Shown here piece by piece: positions 32,067 through 47,000 of a stretch of DNA of 47,397 nt. Location: NCBI GenBank assembly GCA_001803235.1, contig MHBL01000179.1:1-47397 (forward strand). The letters run 5' to 3'. Under the pieces are notes generated by a model. The model did not search any database. It was not told the origin of the DNA and saw only the letters and a list, made by a program, of their open reading frames with translations. Both the position numbers and the translations under genes were made by a program. Within the stretch, counting starts at the first letter, position 1, and the number at the start of each line of letters is the position of its first letter. Source of the stretch: Lentisphaerae bacterium RIFOXYA12_64_32. GTDB lineage: Bacteria; Verrucomicrobiota; Lentisphaeria; Oligosphaerales; YB12-FULL-65-16.

Positions 32067-35000
32067 TCACTCTCCGCCCTGTTCAAGCGAGAGACTGTCA
32101 CTGCGTGCGCCGTAGATGAAGTACCCGCGGCCGAGCAGGAGGGCATCCGTGACAAGCTGGTAACCGCCCGCCTCCCACTGGTAAGCCGGCGGCAGCCATT
32201 TGCCTGTCGACTCCGCCAGCCAGCGCGGGACCACGGTCATGTTGTCAGGGAACGTCTGGCCGTCGGGCGGCGTCGCTATCGGGCCAAGGCAATTCCATCC
32301 GGAGACCACTGAGACTGCAGTCCGGGTCGCTGCATATCCCGTGACGGCGACCTGCACGGTCTCGCCTTCCGCGCCGAGCAGGTACGCCCAGTAGGCATAG
32401 CCGGGCTCGATCGTCGAGGCCTTGGACGCCTGTCCACCCGTGCCCAGGCGCCAGACGGTTCCGAAGTTCACGCCGCCGAGCACGCCGGCCACCGACGGAT
32501 TCACTGGCGTGATCGGGACCGAGATCAGATTCCAGCCGCTCTCGAGCACTAGGTTGAACTGGAACGATTGCTCGATGACCGTGACCGTGACCACGGCGGA
32601 CACTGCGCAGTTCCCGTCGCCGTCCCGCGCTTCGACCAGGAGTTCCGTCGGGCCGGTGGCGTCCGGTGTCCATTGGAGCTCGAACGGCTTGCTGTCGTCG
32701 GCGGCGATAACGGTGTTGTTCACGAAGAGTCGAACCGAGACGACACGTCCGTCCAGGTCAAAGGTGTCGAGTTGCACAGTCAGGGCGATGTTCACCGGCA
32801 CCTCGGCCCCTGCCGCGGGCGAAAGCAGTTCGACCAAGGGGAAGAGCTGCGGTTCGGACGGGCGGAGGCGGAAGCCGCGCTGGAGGCCCGCCAAACCGGC
32901 ACCGGTGCCGGCGAGCAGGTCGGTGTCCGTCACGGCGCTGGCCGTACGCAGTTCGAAGTCCGTGACGTCGCTGAGCATGTCCAGGCGGCGCACCGCGTTA
33001 TTCTTCCAGACCACAGCATGCTGCGTCCCGTCTTCGGCGGCGGCCCACCCGGCGGCCAGTTCCTTGACGTTCACCGCGTTGGCCGCCGCGTTGGCTACGC
33101 CCAGATCGGGTTGGTCGAGCATGCCCTCGGCCGCACTGCGCCACAGGAACGCACGCTGACGGCCGAACGCGTCGGAACGGAATCCGGCGACCACGCCGCT
33201 GCCGTTCACCGCGCGCGCGGCGCTCAGTGTGCTTTGCAGGTTGTCGATGTCCTGCATCACACCGTCGGCGTATCGGAACGCGTGCCACACATTGCCGGCC
33301 GTGACGGCGTCACCGACCATCACGCCGGTGTCGTTGACGGCGTACCCCATGCTTGACTTGCCGGTCTCGTTCAATGAACCGAGACTTACCGGGTCCGCGA
33401 AGGTCAGTCCTGACGCGGCGTCCCAGGCGCAGGCCCTTCGCTGGCCTGTGGCGTCATAGCCGTAACCCACAACGCGCAGTGCTCCGCCGGTCTGGCGGCA
33501 AATTCCGTACGCCTCGAAGGGCTTGGTGGACGGGGCTCCGGCCAGGGCATTGAGGAAGACCGGCACGGCGTCGCCGGCGGCGTAGGCGAACGCCTGTGCG
33601 GGGGTGCCACTGGTGGGCGGCCCATAGCCGGCAATCATCCCATCCGAGATGGCCGTGGCCAGGGACGCGAAAGGTGCGATTTCGGGGATTTCAGTGGCGA
33701 ACCCCGAGTCCGCGGGCCAATAGCAGGCTTTCAACGTGGCGCTGGTTCCCGACGTATAGCTGAAGCCCCCCGCGACGCCGTCCGCATTGAGCCCCAGCAC
33801 CTTGCAGTGGTCGTACAAGGCCAGCGGTTCAAGGACTTCGCAAAGGTAGCGTTTTTCCTGCCCGGAGATGTCCACGATTTTCAAGGCGACATCGCCGGCC
33901 AGGCTCGCAGGGCCGGCGGGAAGCACCGACAGGTCTGCTTCGTTGCCCGCCTCGTCGATCAGGGCGCCGCCTGCCCTTATCCCGCCCGCGGAGACACCGA
34001 CGGCGCTCACATCCAAGGCCTGGGCGGCATCGCCCTCCTGTACGGTGTAGACGGCGGTGGCCGAAACGCCGCCGTCGAGGGTGTCGATGGTGATGGTGCG
34101 CAACTCGACGGTTCCGCTGTTGAGGGTCAGGACCAGTTCTGCACCCTCGGTCAACCACACCGGTTCACTGAACTGAACGGTGATGTCGATCCTGCAACCG
34201 ACCGAATACGAACCGTCGGGAGTGGCCGTGCTGAACGCCGCAATCGTCGGGGGCGTCTGGTCGGCCGCTACGGCGAAGGTATTGGAGGCCGTGTTCGGGT
34301 TGCCTGCCGCGTCCGCGGCCTGGTTGGCCGTGACCGTGACGGTGATCTCAACCGTTCCGTCACCGTTCAGGTCAGTGGTCAGGTCGGGGTCAACGTTAAC
34401 CGTGTAAGTGTCGTTCGCACCGAGGAAGTTGACGACGTTGCCGCCACGGACCGTGACGTTATCGGCGGTGAAACCGAAAACGGGTTCCGTGAACCGGATG
34501 GTCACGGGGATGGGGAATACGCTGGCCAGGACGTCCGGCGCGGTCGAAATGGTGACGCCCGGCCGAGTTGTGTCAACCCCAATGTCGCTGCCGTCGGCAA
34601 TCGTGGTTCCCGGCAGTGCCACCGGGACAGCGACAGCGGCGATTGCGGCGTCACGCAGGGCAGCCCCTGAACCTAGGCTCAGGCTGATCACGTCGATGTC
34701 CGGGGAGTTCTGCCCTTCGGCGACCACGTAACTGGCGGTGGCGGCAGCGGCGTTCGTAAACGGCGCAATGGCCACGGTGGCGCCGGTGTCCAGGCCTACG
34801 AGCAGGCTGCCGCCGCTCAGCGTGACGGCCTTGGAGAACGTCACCGTCACATTGATGGCGGCCCCAGTCCCGTACTGGCCGTTGGGTGTGGTCGAGGTGA
34901 CGGACACGATCGAGGGCAGGGTGGTGTCGTAGGTCACCTGGTTGTCCGTGCTGGTCGAGGCCGTGCTGGAATTGCCTGCGGCATCCGTGGCAGCCGAGTT

Positions 35001-38000
35001 GCGAACCGTGACCTGGACCGTGCCTGCCTGGGTCATGCCTGAAACCGCGACGAGGTAGGTCGTTGCGGACTCCGCGATGATCGTGGCCGTCGTCGCGCCC
35101 GCCGTGCCCGTGATGGTCACATCGGCAGGTTCAAAGCCTGTTACCGGCTTGCTGAACACCGCCCGGAACCGGATGGGCGAGGAGTTGACCGGGTCTGGTT
35201 GGCCCACGCCCTGATTGATGGTTACCGTGGGCCGCGTCCGGTCGCTGGTGATGGCAAAGGGCGAGGTGGCGCCCAAGTTCCGGTTTCCTGCCACATCGAT
35301 CGCTACGTTGGCAGGCACGCTGAACGTGACCCGACCATCACTGCTAGGCGCCAGGCTCACGGTGTAGTTCGAACCAGACCCCGTCAGGGCGCTGACCGTG
35401 GCATTGGTCGCCAGGAACGACGACGTCGTCAGGCCTGTGACCGACTCCGAGAAGGTGACGATGACCGGAATCAGGGCCAGATTGCTGGGGTCGGGAGCGC
35501 TCGTCGTCATGCCGGTCACGGTCGGTAGCCGGGTGTCGATAACGATGTTACTGGTCCCGGCGATCGTGGACCCAGGCCGTGTCAATGGGACGGCGTTGCC
35601 GGCGTTGTCTACCAGCGTCGCTCCCGGTTGCAGCGTCACAGTGGCGGCGTCCAGGTCAGAGCTGTTGTGTCCTCCCGCCACGATGTAGTTGCCTGAACCC
35701 GAGGTGGCTTTTGCGAATGGCGCAATCACCGCCGTCCCGCCTGTGTCGAGGCCAACCAGCAGGTAGCCGCCCACCAGCGAGACCGGCTTGGAGAAGTTCA
35801 CCGTGACATCGATCCGCGACGCGGCGCCGTACGCGCCATTCGGCGTGGCCGATGTGATGGAGGTGACGGCTGGCGGTGCGGGGTCGTATGTCACCTGGTT
35901 GTCAGCCCCCGCCGGGACCGTTGATGCGGAGTTCGCATTGCCCGCGACGTCCGTGACGCCATTCGCCGGGATGGTGACGGTTACCGTGCCGGGGGGCAGG
36001 TCGGAGACTTCGAGGGTGTAGGTCGTTGCCGACAGGTAGCTGCGCAGGATGGCGACCTTCGGTGTCACGCGCAGACCGCCCACGTTCACCGTCACGTCTG
36101 CAGGCTCAAACCCAAGGACCGGTTCGGTGAAGTTGGCCGTGAAACGGATGGGTTCGGTGTTGACCGGGTCCGCCTGGCTCGTGGCCTGGCGGACGGTGAC
36201 GCCGGGCGCGGTCCGGTCGCTGACGATCGACAGCGACGTGGCCGCCGTGTTGCCGTTGCCGGCGGCATCGGTGGCTGCCGCTGCAGGCAGCCCCACAGTG
36301 ATCGTGCCATCCGCCGTTGGCGACAGATTGAAGCTGTAACTGGCGCCCGTTCCCGTGAACCCGCCCACCGTGGCATTCGTCACGGCCAAGTCGGAGGCGG
36401 TGAAGCCGGCGACCGGCTCGGTGAAGACCACCGTTACGGGAATGGACGTCACATTTGAGGCCCCCTGGACCGTTGAGGTGAGGGTCGGCACGGGTGCGGT
36501 CGTATCGACGACGATGGCGCTGCCTGTGGCGATCGTCGTGCCCGGCAGGCCGACCGGCACGTTGTTGCTGACTTGGTCGCGCAACGTGGCGGTCGTGGCC
36601 AACGAGATGTCACGCGCATCGAGATCGGGCGAGTTTTCGCCCACAGCCACCGTGTAGGTGCCGTTGGCAAATGAGGCGTTCGTAAACGGTGCGAGGGTCA
36701 CCACCGCGCCGGTGTCCAAGGTGACGCGCAGGTTCCCGCCGGCGAGCGTGACGGGCTTCGAGAAGTTCACCCTGACGTTGATCGCAGCGCCCGCCGTGTA
36801 GGTACCGTTGGCTGTCGTCGAGGTAATGGAGGTGATAGCCGGCAGGGTGGTGTCGTACGTGACTGAGTTGTCCGTGAATGTGGCCGCAACACTTGCGTTC
36901 CCGGCCAAGTCTGAAGCCGCCGCTGCTGGGATGGTGACGATCACGGTCCCGGCTTGGGTCATGCCGGAGACCTCCACTTGGTAGGCATTGACCGCCGTCG
37001 CCGTCGCGGCGATGGTCGCCGTCGTCGCACCGGCGGTGCCGCTGATCTGGATGTCGCCCGCCGTGAAGCCCGAAACGGCCTCGCTGAATACGGCGGTGAA
37101 ACGGATCGGTGAGGAGTTGACCGGGTCGGGTTGGAGCGCCGCCTGGTTGATGGTCACCGTGGGTGCTGTCGTGTCGTGTACGATCGAGAACGAAACGTCA
37201 CCCTTCAAGGCGTTTCCGGCCGCGTCGTGGACGTTTGCTGCCGGAATGCCGACGGTGATGGTCCCGTCCGTGAGGGTGGGCGTCAGGTCGACGGTGTAGG
37301 CGTTGCGGTTGGCGGCGAAGTTAGAGAGCGTGCCGCCGACCGCCGTCATGTCGCCGAGCACGAAGTCAGTGACCGACTCGGTGAAACTCACGGTCAGCGG
37401 GATGAGGACCGCGTTGGTCGGGCTGTTCAACGCTGAGGAGATCGTGCCGGTCGGCGCCAGGGTATCCTTGATCAGGGCCAGTTGCGTTGAACCGTCGTTG
37501 CCGGCCTTGTCCTTGGCCCTGAGTTGCAGGTTGAACCCGCCTTGTCCGAGCAGTCCGAACCCGTTGACATCGCCGAGGCGCGAACCGCTGGTGACGAAGG
37601 TCCATACGTTTCCGCCGACCGAGGCCTGGACCGAGGTGTTGTCGCCGTTCGTGAACGTCAGCACCGTCGAGTGGTTGGCGCTGGCGCTGGCGGCAGGCGT
37701 GAGTACGGTCAGCGTCGGTCCGGTGCGGTCAATGGTGATTTCGAAGTGGTTCGAGGCCTGGTTGTGGGTGTCGGAGGCGCTCTCGGCCCGGCCAGCGGGA
37801 ACGTCGGCGGTGACCACGCCCTCACCGGCGGGAAGAAGAGTCGCCGCATACGCTCGACCCGAGCCGGCAAAGCTGCCTGGCTTGAGGGACGCATTTCCAA
37901 GCACTACGTCCGAGCCTTCGAAATCGGTCACGGATTCCGAGAAGGTGATTACGAGCGGCACCTCAGCGGCACTGGTCGGCCCCGTCAGCGTCGAAGAGAT

Positions 38001-41000
38001 GACGACCAGCGGACCGATGGTGGCTTTCCGGAGGTTGACACCGGCCTTGCCCGTGTTGCCCGCTGCATCCATGGCACGCACCTGCAGCGTGAACACCGTG
38101 CCTTCAGGCAGAGCGTTGAATCCGATCAAGTTCGCCATTGTTGTCGTATTGCTAGTTGCTGCTTGCCATATGTTTCCGTCGATGCTGGCGTCGGGGTTGG
38201 CGCCATCGCCGATGCCGAAGACGAGCAGTTTGGCGCCGTTTACGGCGGCGCCATCCGGGGGTTGCGTGATCGCCACCAGGGGTGGCGTGCGGTCGCTGGT
38301 CATGGCCAGGGGGATGGCGGCGGTGTTGCCGTTACCCGCCGCATCCGCGGCTTTGTCAGTGGTGACCGAGACCAGCACCGTTCCGTCCGCGACTGGGCGG
38401 ATGGTCGCGGTATAGATGCTGCCTGAGCCGAAGAATGCCGCCACGGTACCGTTGGTCAGGGTTAGGTCCGAGGCGTCGAAGCCTACCACCGGTTCGGTGA
38501 ACGTTACGGTCACGGGCAAGGTGTCTCGATTTGTGGGGTTGGGCACGGTTGTCGTCACCGTGACCTCGGGGCGTGTTGTGTCCTTGGTCAGATTGATCGT
38601 GGAGGTCGAGGTGTTACTCGCTCCGTCTGTCGCGTACAGGGTCAGGGTGAAAGAGGCGCCTTCCGCCACCGGGCGGGACAGGAATCCGGGCACATCGGCA
38701 ATCCGGGTGGTCCCACTGACGGCCGGGACCTGCGCTCCCCCGTTGATGGCAACCTTGGTATCGACCACGTTGACGGGAACCGAGAAGCGGATGACGGCGT
38801 TGCCGTTTGCCGCTGCGTTGTTGGCGGGAGAGGTGATGGCAATGCTGGGTGCTGTGCGCTGGCTGACGATCTGGAACGTCACCGGACCGGGGTTGGGATT
38901 GCCGGCTGCGTCACGGGCCGCTGCGGTTGCCACGGTGAGGGTGACTGTACCGTCGGCCAAGGGCGCCAGGTTGACCGCGTACGTCGCGCCGACGGCGGTG
39001 AACCCGGACGCGGTGGCGTTGCTCACGGTCAGGTCTGTGGAGTCGAAGCCGAGCACCGGTTCCGAGAAGCGCAGTGTGACAGGGATGGCCGTGGCGTTGG
39101 TCGGGCTGGACAGAGGCGTGGTGATGGTCAGGACCGGGGCCGTGACGTCCTTGATCAGGGCGACACTGGCTTCGCCCAGATTGCCTGCCGCGTCCATGGA
39201 ACGGAGTTTCAGATCAAAGGCGCCGCCATCGGCGGTGTTCTGGAAGATGAGCAGTCCGCCGAGCGTTGCCCCGCTCACGGCCGGTATCCACCCACGGCCA
39301 CCCTCGAACACCTCGACGGGTGCCGAGTTGTCGTTCGTCGTGAATGTGAACGTGCTGCTCCCGGTCACGCTGGCATTGCGCGGCGGGGCCGTGATCGTGA
39401 TCGCCGGTGCGGTGCGATCGCTCTCAAGACTGAACAGGCTGGAGAGCATATTGCCGTTCCCGGCCTCGTCGGTCGCTCCACCCGCCTTGACCCGGATGCT
39501 CACCGTTCCGTCGGCGACAGGCTGGATCTCCAGTGTGTACACGGCCGCGTTGCCCGAAAGGCTCCCGATCCTGAACGAGGCGTTCGTCAGGATCAGGTCC
39601 GTGGCGCCGAAGCCGGTCACGTCTTCCGAGAAGGTGACGGTCACGGGGATCGACGCGGCATTGGTCGGGCTGGGTGATGTGGAGGTGATGACGACCGTGG
39701 GGCCGCCCGCGTCGCGCTCGAAGCTGCGGTGTTTGGTGTCCTCGTTGCCGGCCGCGTCCTGTGCCCACAGGGTCAGCGTGAAGCCGCCTTCGCTCAGACT
39801 GGCAAACTCCGGAATGTTGCCCAGCGTGAAGGCGTTGCCCGTCAGCGTGGTCCAGTGCGCGCCGCCGTCTACCGAGGCTTTGACGACACTGGCGCCCGTT
39901 GCCGTGGCGACGACGACGGTCTGGTCATTCACTTTCGCGTCCTCTGCCGGGGACAGGATGGCGACGGTCGGCGGTACGGTATCCTTGGTCAGGCTGCGGG
40001 TGGCAAAACCGTTGTTCCCCGCCGCGTCCGCGGCGCGCACCCGCAGAGTGAAGTTGCCTTGCAGGATGGTGGCAAAGCCCGCGACCTCGAACAGCGGCAC
40101 GGGGCTGGTGACCACGCTCCAGTCCACAGCGTTGGCGGACGCCTCTACGGTGAACGGCGGCGAGGCGTCCGTGACGGTGAACTCCAGCACTGCATCACCG
40201 TTGACGCTGACATTGAGGTCGGGTTTCAGAATGGACACCACCGGGTTGGTGCGGTCACTGACAATGTGGAACGGGTTGGACGCCAGATTGCCATTGCCGG
40301 CCAAGTCGGTCGCTTGGTTTGAGGGGACCTGCACCGTCACGGTGCCGTCCGCGGTCGGTTTGATGATTGCGGTGTAGTGGGCGCCGACACCGGACAGGTT
40401 CAGGACGCTGCCGTTGGCGACCGTGATGTCCGGCGCGTTGAACCCAAAGACAGCTTTTGAGAAGTCGATGTCAACCGTGAACGACAGGGCCTTAGTCGGA
40501 TCCGGTTCGGCCGACGTGATGAGAACGCCCGGACCGCTGGTTTCCTTGGTCAGGCTCAGCGTCGCTTCGGCCTTGTTGCCCGCCGGGTCGCTGGCGCCGA
40601 CGAAGAGTGTAAAGGGCGAACTGTCGGCGACAAAGCCGAACTCGGGAATCGCACCCAGTGTGGTGGTGCCGCTGACCGCAGGCGTCCAATCAATGCCGTT
40701 CACCGACACCTGCGGGTTGACGCCGCCAATGACCGTGAACGCAATGACGGCACCGGCGTTGACCGACGCGCCGTCCGCCGGGCCGTTAATCGTCACCGAG
40801 GGGGCCAGGGTGTCGATGTGGAACAGGTTGGCTGCCGTGTAGGGCGCCATCGGGTTCCCTACCAGGTCTGTTGCGCCGGCGATGGCGACGTCGATATTGG
40901 CCATCTCAAGGTCTGCCGCGTTGGCGATGTCAAACCAGGCGGTCCAGGTGCTCCCGCGTCCGGCACTCCATGCCCCCGAGGGCGGCAACGGCAGGGCTGT

Positions 41001-44000
41001 GCCCGGATCCTCGACTGGGAACGTGAGATTCGGGTCGGAATCCTGCGCCATGCTCTTGTTGAAAACGAACGCGAGACTGAACAGTCCAGACTGCATGACC
41101 TGCGTGTTGAGAACCGGTTTCCCCAGCAAGGATGGTGCCGACACGGTGACTGCGGTGACGACTGGCCGGGCGGTGTCCTTGACGGCGGTCGCCGTGTCCG
41201 TGGCCATTTCGTTGTCGAGGTTGGTCACGCTGGCGCTCAACGTGATCGGGCCGTCCGCGAGTGAGGTCACTGGCGCCGGACCGGCGGCCCAGGTCCCGTC
41301 GGGTTGCACCGCACCGGTCAGTACCACCGTGGCGCGGTGGCCGTCGGAGAGCGTGACCGTGACGGTCCGGCCCGCTTCGACGTTGGCGGTGGTGCCGTTC
41401 ACAATCAGCGACGCGGCTTCGGCGCCGTTGATGACGTTGTCATCGCCGAACAGCGTGTCGATCGTGATGATCGGGTCCGGCCCCGCACTGATGGTGATGT
41501 CGGCATGGTCGGCCAGGTTTGCGCCCGGCGGCAGGAGGAGTGCGCGGCCGGGACCGGTCTCCGTGTCGTTGCCGTACCCGTCCACGAGTTGCGCGGTTTC
41601 GGACAGGTAGACTCGGCTCACGTTCAACGTCTGCACCGGCGCATCCGCGCCACCGATCACATAGTCGACGCTGAGCTCCTGCTGCTTGTCGAGTGTTTCG
41701 ATTTCGAAGCTCACCCCGTTGTTGAGTTCGATCACCAGGGCGCCGCCGTCGTCGTTCTTCAGGGTGACCGGTTCACTGAACAGCAGTGTGATCGGAATCG
41801 TCTGGTCGGCGGCGTAGATGCCCGATTCGGCCGTGGTGGTGATTTCGGGGATGAACGGCGGCAAGCTGTCAACCACGAACACACCCTTGGCGGCCACGCG
41901 GTTCTGGGTCAGCGCCGCGCCGAACCGGGCCGGGTGCAGAACGAAGTCGACGCCGGTCGCGTCCGGCACCGCCTGCGTCAGCACAATCGGTGTGCCTGGC
42001 CAGATGTTCTGCTGCGCGGGGTCATAGAAACCCTCGGATTCGCCCGCGTCCAGCAACTCGTTGCCCACCCCGTTGACCTGCAGGTCGATATGGGCCGAGA
42101 TGGCATATGTTCCGAGTGGCAGGCGGAGCAGGAACGGCGCGAAGGTCGGGTTCCCGCGGATGAGGTGGTCTGCAAAGCGATAGCTGTTGAAGAACGTCCA
42201 GCCGCCCTGGCCGTTGTCCTGCATGACGCTGACGAGCAGCGGTCCGGTCCCGGCGCCGGCGTCGAACTCGACCTGGCCGGAGATGGTCCCGATGTCGCCG
42301 CGTGTGCCGGTGTAGGCCCTGCGGGCGAACCGGCCGACCTGACATGCGACCCCATCGGCATTGCGGAATGTCGGCCCGGCGCTGGCGGCATTGAATGTCA
42401 ACGCCCAGACCCCGTCCTCGCTGAGGCCATTGACCGTGAACGTGGTGTCTGTCGGCGGCAGGTAATCCTCCCGGCCCTGGTCGTGGGGGCTGTTGGTCTC
42501 GAGCATCAGGACGGTCGTGTCCGCATCGATGTTGCTGACGTCCCCGGTCCATGAGCAGTCGAGGGTGTCGCCAACGATGGTGAATGGGTCGCTCGGGGTG
42601 GTGAACGCCGGCGCGGTCTCGATCGCTGCAACCGCTGTCCCGCCCGCCGAGCCATCCGCGGTGAAGTGGACATCGGTTTGAATCGGGATATCGCTGTCGA
42701 ACAGATGGAGCACGACCGTATACGTTCCGTCGCCCCCGAACGCGTCGAGGGCGGTGCCGTCCGGGAAGGCGCGTTCGAACTCCCACTCGGCGACACCACG
42801 CTGAACGTCATACTCGTACCGGACTTCCTCGCCCGTCTGGCTCTGGGTCAGGACGGCGAGCGGTTCCGACACGCCGAACTTGAACAGTTCGATTTCGCGC
42901 ACCGCGGTGTCGGTGATCGCATCGAGTTCGAAGATGAAGCTGGTCTTGGCCTCGTCTGCCGAGGTCTCGAAGCCCTGCCACACGTTGACGCTGAAGAGGT
43001 GTGAACGAGCGCTGTGCGGTGAATCGCCGTCGGTGAGGGCGAACCGGACCGTGCGCTGGTCGACGGGCGTGATGAGATTGTGGCTCTGGAACATGAGACT
43101 GCGGGTCAATGCCGACACCGCCGCGGTGGTGGCATCGGCGTTCAGCGTCACCTTCAGAGGAGCCTGGTTGGCTCCGCCCTCGAACGCTCCGATCGGGAGG
43201 CTGCCATAGGTCACCGTCCCGCCGATGACTCCGATCTGACCGGCGCCGGTGCCCTGGTTGCGGATGAAGATCGCGTCGGTGTCCGCGCCGTTGCGCAACA
43301 GATCAACGAAGAGCACGCCGCCGTCGAAATTGGCCGGGCTATCGGCGTCGATTGCCGCGGCCGAGGCGGGATTGAACTGCCAGTCGGACGGATCGTTGTT
43401 GGCGTTGAGCCAGACGGGGTCGCCGGCATCGAACCCGGCGGGCCCGGTGTCGTAGTAGAGGAACGTTCCCGGCAACGGTCGCCCGACGGCCCCGTCAACG
43501 AGTTGGGCGGTCGGATCATTGATGGCCACGTCCGTCCCGGCGTTGTAGACCCCGTTGCTGTCGGTGTCGTGCCAGATCGGTTCGTCGGTCGCGCTGTTGA
43601 CCAGGTGATTTCCGTTCCGGTCCCAGAACAGGACGTTGTTCAACAGGCGGATCTCGCTGTGCGAGCCCGTGGGCGGGGTGCCGCTCAGCACCAGCTCGCC
43701 GTCAAGCGGCATCGCCATGGCGCCAATCTGGAATTCCGGCGCCTTGCCGCGGTTGGCGCCGAGGTCGATGACCGGTTGGTGGTTGCCGGCAATGCGCTCG
43801 GGATTGAACGGCATGGGCATGAACAGTTGCGGACTGCGCACTTCGCCCCAGATTCCGTCGGCGGTGATCGTGAGCGGGACCTGTACCTGGAAGCTGAAGT
43901 TGAGCGGCGAGTTCGGCAACGTCCGGGCCGTAAAGCTGAGGGTCAGCGAGTCGGTGGCGCCATCGAATACGAAACTCGGTGTTCCATTTCCACTGGTGTC

Positions 44001-47000
44001 GCCGGAATCCGGGACGTAGTCCCAGCCGTCCGGCAGGGAGTAGACAAGGCTCAACCCGTTCTCGTCAAAGGTGGTCCATTCCACGACGCCGGTGATGGTC
44101 AGGACAGAGTCCGGGAGGGGCACCATGGGCGAGCAGGCGTGCTCGGCGCGGGTGATCCCTGTCGACGGCGTCTGAGTGCCGGCGACCGTGAACGACACTC
44201 GAGTCTGGCTGCCGAGGTGCGACGAATCAGTGCGATTCACATACAGCGTGCTGTTGCCGTCGGGCAGTGGCGTGTTCTGCGGCACGGTGACCGAGCTGAC
44301 GGGAGTCTGCGGTTGCCGGAATTCGAAAACTTGCGTCTGCACGGAATCCAGGACCCAGATGCTTCGCCAATTGTAGTTTGCCGGCCCCATGTCGAAGGTT
44401 GGCGTCGCGGTGGTCGTGTCGCCGGGTTGCGGGGTCTGCACGGTCACGTAACCGGGGAAGTCGGTTTCCACGTAGCTGACGGGAACCTGGACTCTGACCC
44501 GGCGCGTGAACGAGGTTCGGGCTACAGTCACCGGCACTTTCAGTCGGTACGTCCCCCCGGGCCAGTCGGTGCTCAAATCGCCAAAGCCGGCGTATGACGA
44601 GTCGTAGGTCACGGGCGCATTTCCGCCTCCCAGCAGGCTCACCGCGCCGGCGGTGCCCGGTTTGGCGACGTCGCCGGTCCCGTACGTTTCGCCCGCGAGC
44701 GGCACGAGTTCAATGTGCACCCCGAACCCGGCATTGGTGAGTCCGCCCCCGGCCTGCTGGTCGGCAAGGCGGAAGAGTTCGAAGCCGAACCTGCCGTACC
44801 GGTTTTCCACGGTAAAGGCGGATGACGCATCCGTCGGGTCGGTGCCGTTGGCGTACTCGGTGGCGTTGGTCTCGTTGTCGCCGTCATAGTCGTCGGTGGG
44901 GAGGACGTCCGTGATGGCGAGAATGGCATCACTCGGGTCGTCGTCCACGATCTGCTGCTCCCAGGCGTCGGGCAGCCCGTCAGTGTCGGTATCCGTGCCG
45001 GTGGTCACGGTCAGCGTGGCCGCGTCGCTGGCCACGCGATGGTCGCTGTCGCCGCCCAGGCCATTGTTGGCCACGCACCGGAACTGGTCCCCGTCCATGG
45101 CCAGCGTCGTCGCGTGGACGGTGAGCGTTCCGCTGGCGGTGCCGGTGTAGGTCGAGTCCTCAGCCAGGTCTACCCAGGTGGTCCCGGAATCCACGGACTT
45201 CTGCCAGCGCAGGCCCGGGGCCGGATCGCCACTGGCGGCGGCGCTGAACGTCGCGTCTGTGCCTTCCGTGGCGCTGAAGTTCTCCGGTTGCTGGGTGAAT
45301 TGTGGGGCTTCGCCGCCTTGGCCTTGGATAGCAAACGTGAAGGGGTTCTCGTCCGTGTCGTTGTTGGGAATGCTGACGGTGGCCTGGTCCAGCCCCGAGG
45401 CGGTTGGGGCATAGGTGATGGTGAAGGTCGTGGAACTCCCGGCGTTCACGAAAGCCTCGGGCGGCGCCGTGACCGAGAACGCGGTCGAACCGCTGAGCTG
45501 AACCGGCGTCAGGGTTTCGGTGAGAATCAGCCCTTCGGTCCCGAGATCGCGAATGGTAAAGGTCTGCGTGACCGTGCCGCCACCGATCGCCGCGCCGCCA
45601 AAGTCGGTGCCATTGGCCGAACTCGGCGAGTTGTCGCCGTTGAAGATCGGGCGAGTGTTGCCCTCCACGGCGATCTCGGGTCCGGCGGCGGTGGTGTAGG
45701 TGACGCGATTGTCGATCAGTCGTGCGCGCTGGTTGCCGAACCCGTTCTCGTCATGCGCCGCGCCGGGCATGATGTTGACCAGGACGTCGCCGTCAATTCC
45801 CATGCCGGTTACGGCCAGGTCGTACACGGTGTCACTGACCACCGTTGTCACCGTTGCCGACGTGGCGCCCGTGCTGCCATACACCGGCACGTCATCGGCT
45901 GCGAAGTCCGCAACGTCTTCGCTGAATACGGCGCGGAAAGTAATGGGCGAAGTTCCCGTCGGGTCCGCCTGGCCGGGCGCCTGGTCGATCGTGACGGTCG
46001 GGCCCTTGGTCACGCACAGGCTGTCGAACCCGAGAAAACCGGTCGGTTGCGCGCGGCTGGCAAGCGTCTTGAGCATGAATCCCCACTGCGGCGGCCGCAC
46101 CAGCAGGTCGGCGAGCTGGTTGCCCGCGCCGGTCAGCGCGCCGTACTCGGTCCAGTTCTCAACCTCGCCGTCAAGCTGCAGGAACCGGAGCTGCCACTGG
46201 CCGTTGTCGACATAGCCGCCCGCCGTGTCCAATACCGGAGTGTTGAAGACGAAGTACTTGCCGGCGCCCACGCCGGCGTTGGCGGTCGGGTCCCACTTGC
46301 CCACGAAGAAATGGATCGAACCGCCCTGAAGGTTCGCGGAGTTCAGGTCGTTGACCGCGACCGAGATTGACGCATCTGCAAAATCGCCGTTGACCGGCTC
46401 TGAGTCGTAGATCGCCTTGGACGGGTCGGTCACGCGATAGCACACCCAGTACAACTCGGGGAGGACGGAGGCGCGTGCGCCGCCCAAATCTGCCCTGGCA
46501 TATCCGCTGCTGTGGTTCTCGCCGGCACCGGTCCCCAGGAAGTGCATCAGCGGCAGGTCTTCCGGCAGGCCACGAGTCTGCTCTGCCCAGTACCGCCATC
46601 CGTGCGCGCCATCCAGCGAACTCTCCCAGTCTTCGAAGGCAATGAAGGTGTCATCGAGCGTGACCCAGAACTCGACGGAGTCGCTCTCGATCTCATTCCC
46701 GTCGATCGCCGTAGCCGCGATGAGGTTGCTGCCGCGCGTCAGTGGCGTCAGCAGCGTGACCTGCCATCTCGTGCCCGCCCCAAGGTTTATGGGCGAACCG
46801 GAGGGAGAACCGTTCAGGGACACTTGGACCTTGTCCCCAGGCCTGGCTGTCCCTGACACCGTCAGCACCGGATTGCTCCGCGTCGACCCGTCCGGCGGCC
46901 AGTCGATCACCGGCGGGGGAACCGCGCTGCCGTCCATGGCGACGTTGAACAGGTTCGGGGCGTTGAACGACGCGGGCATGGACTGGCCGCCGAGGTTCTT

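Noticed and set aside
33807..40377. Long plus-strand open frames antisense to the giant gene
   Set aside because: They are shadows of the repeat-coding strand: Ser/Thr/Val-rich translations with no start sites or domains, matching the periodicity of the real gene.
37165..40814. CRISPR array or non-coding tandem repeat
   Set aside because: The periodicity is about 270-290 bp in frame with protein modules of diverged sequence. There are no short identical repeats with unique spacers.
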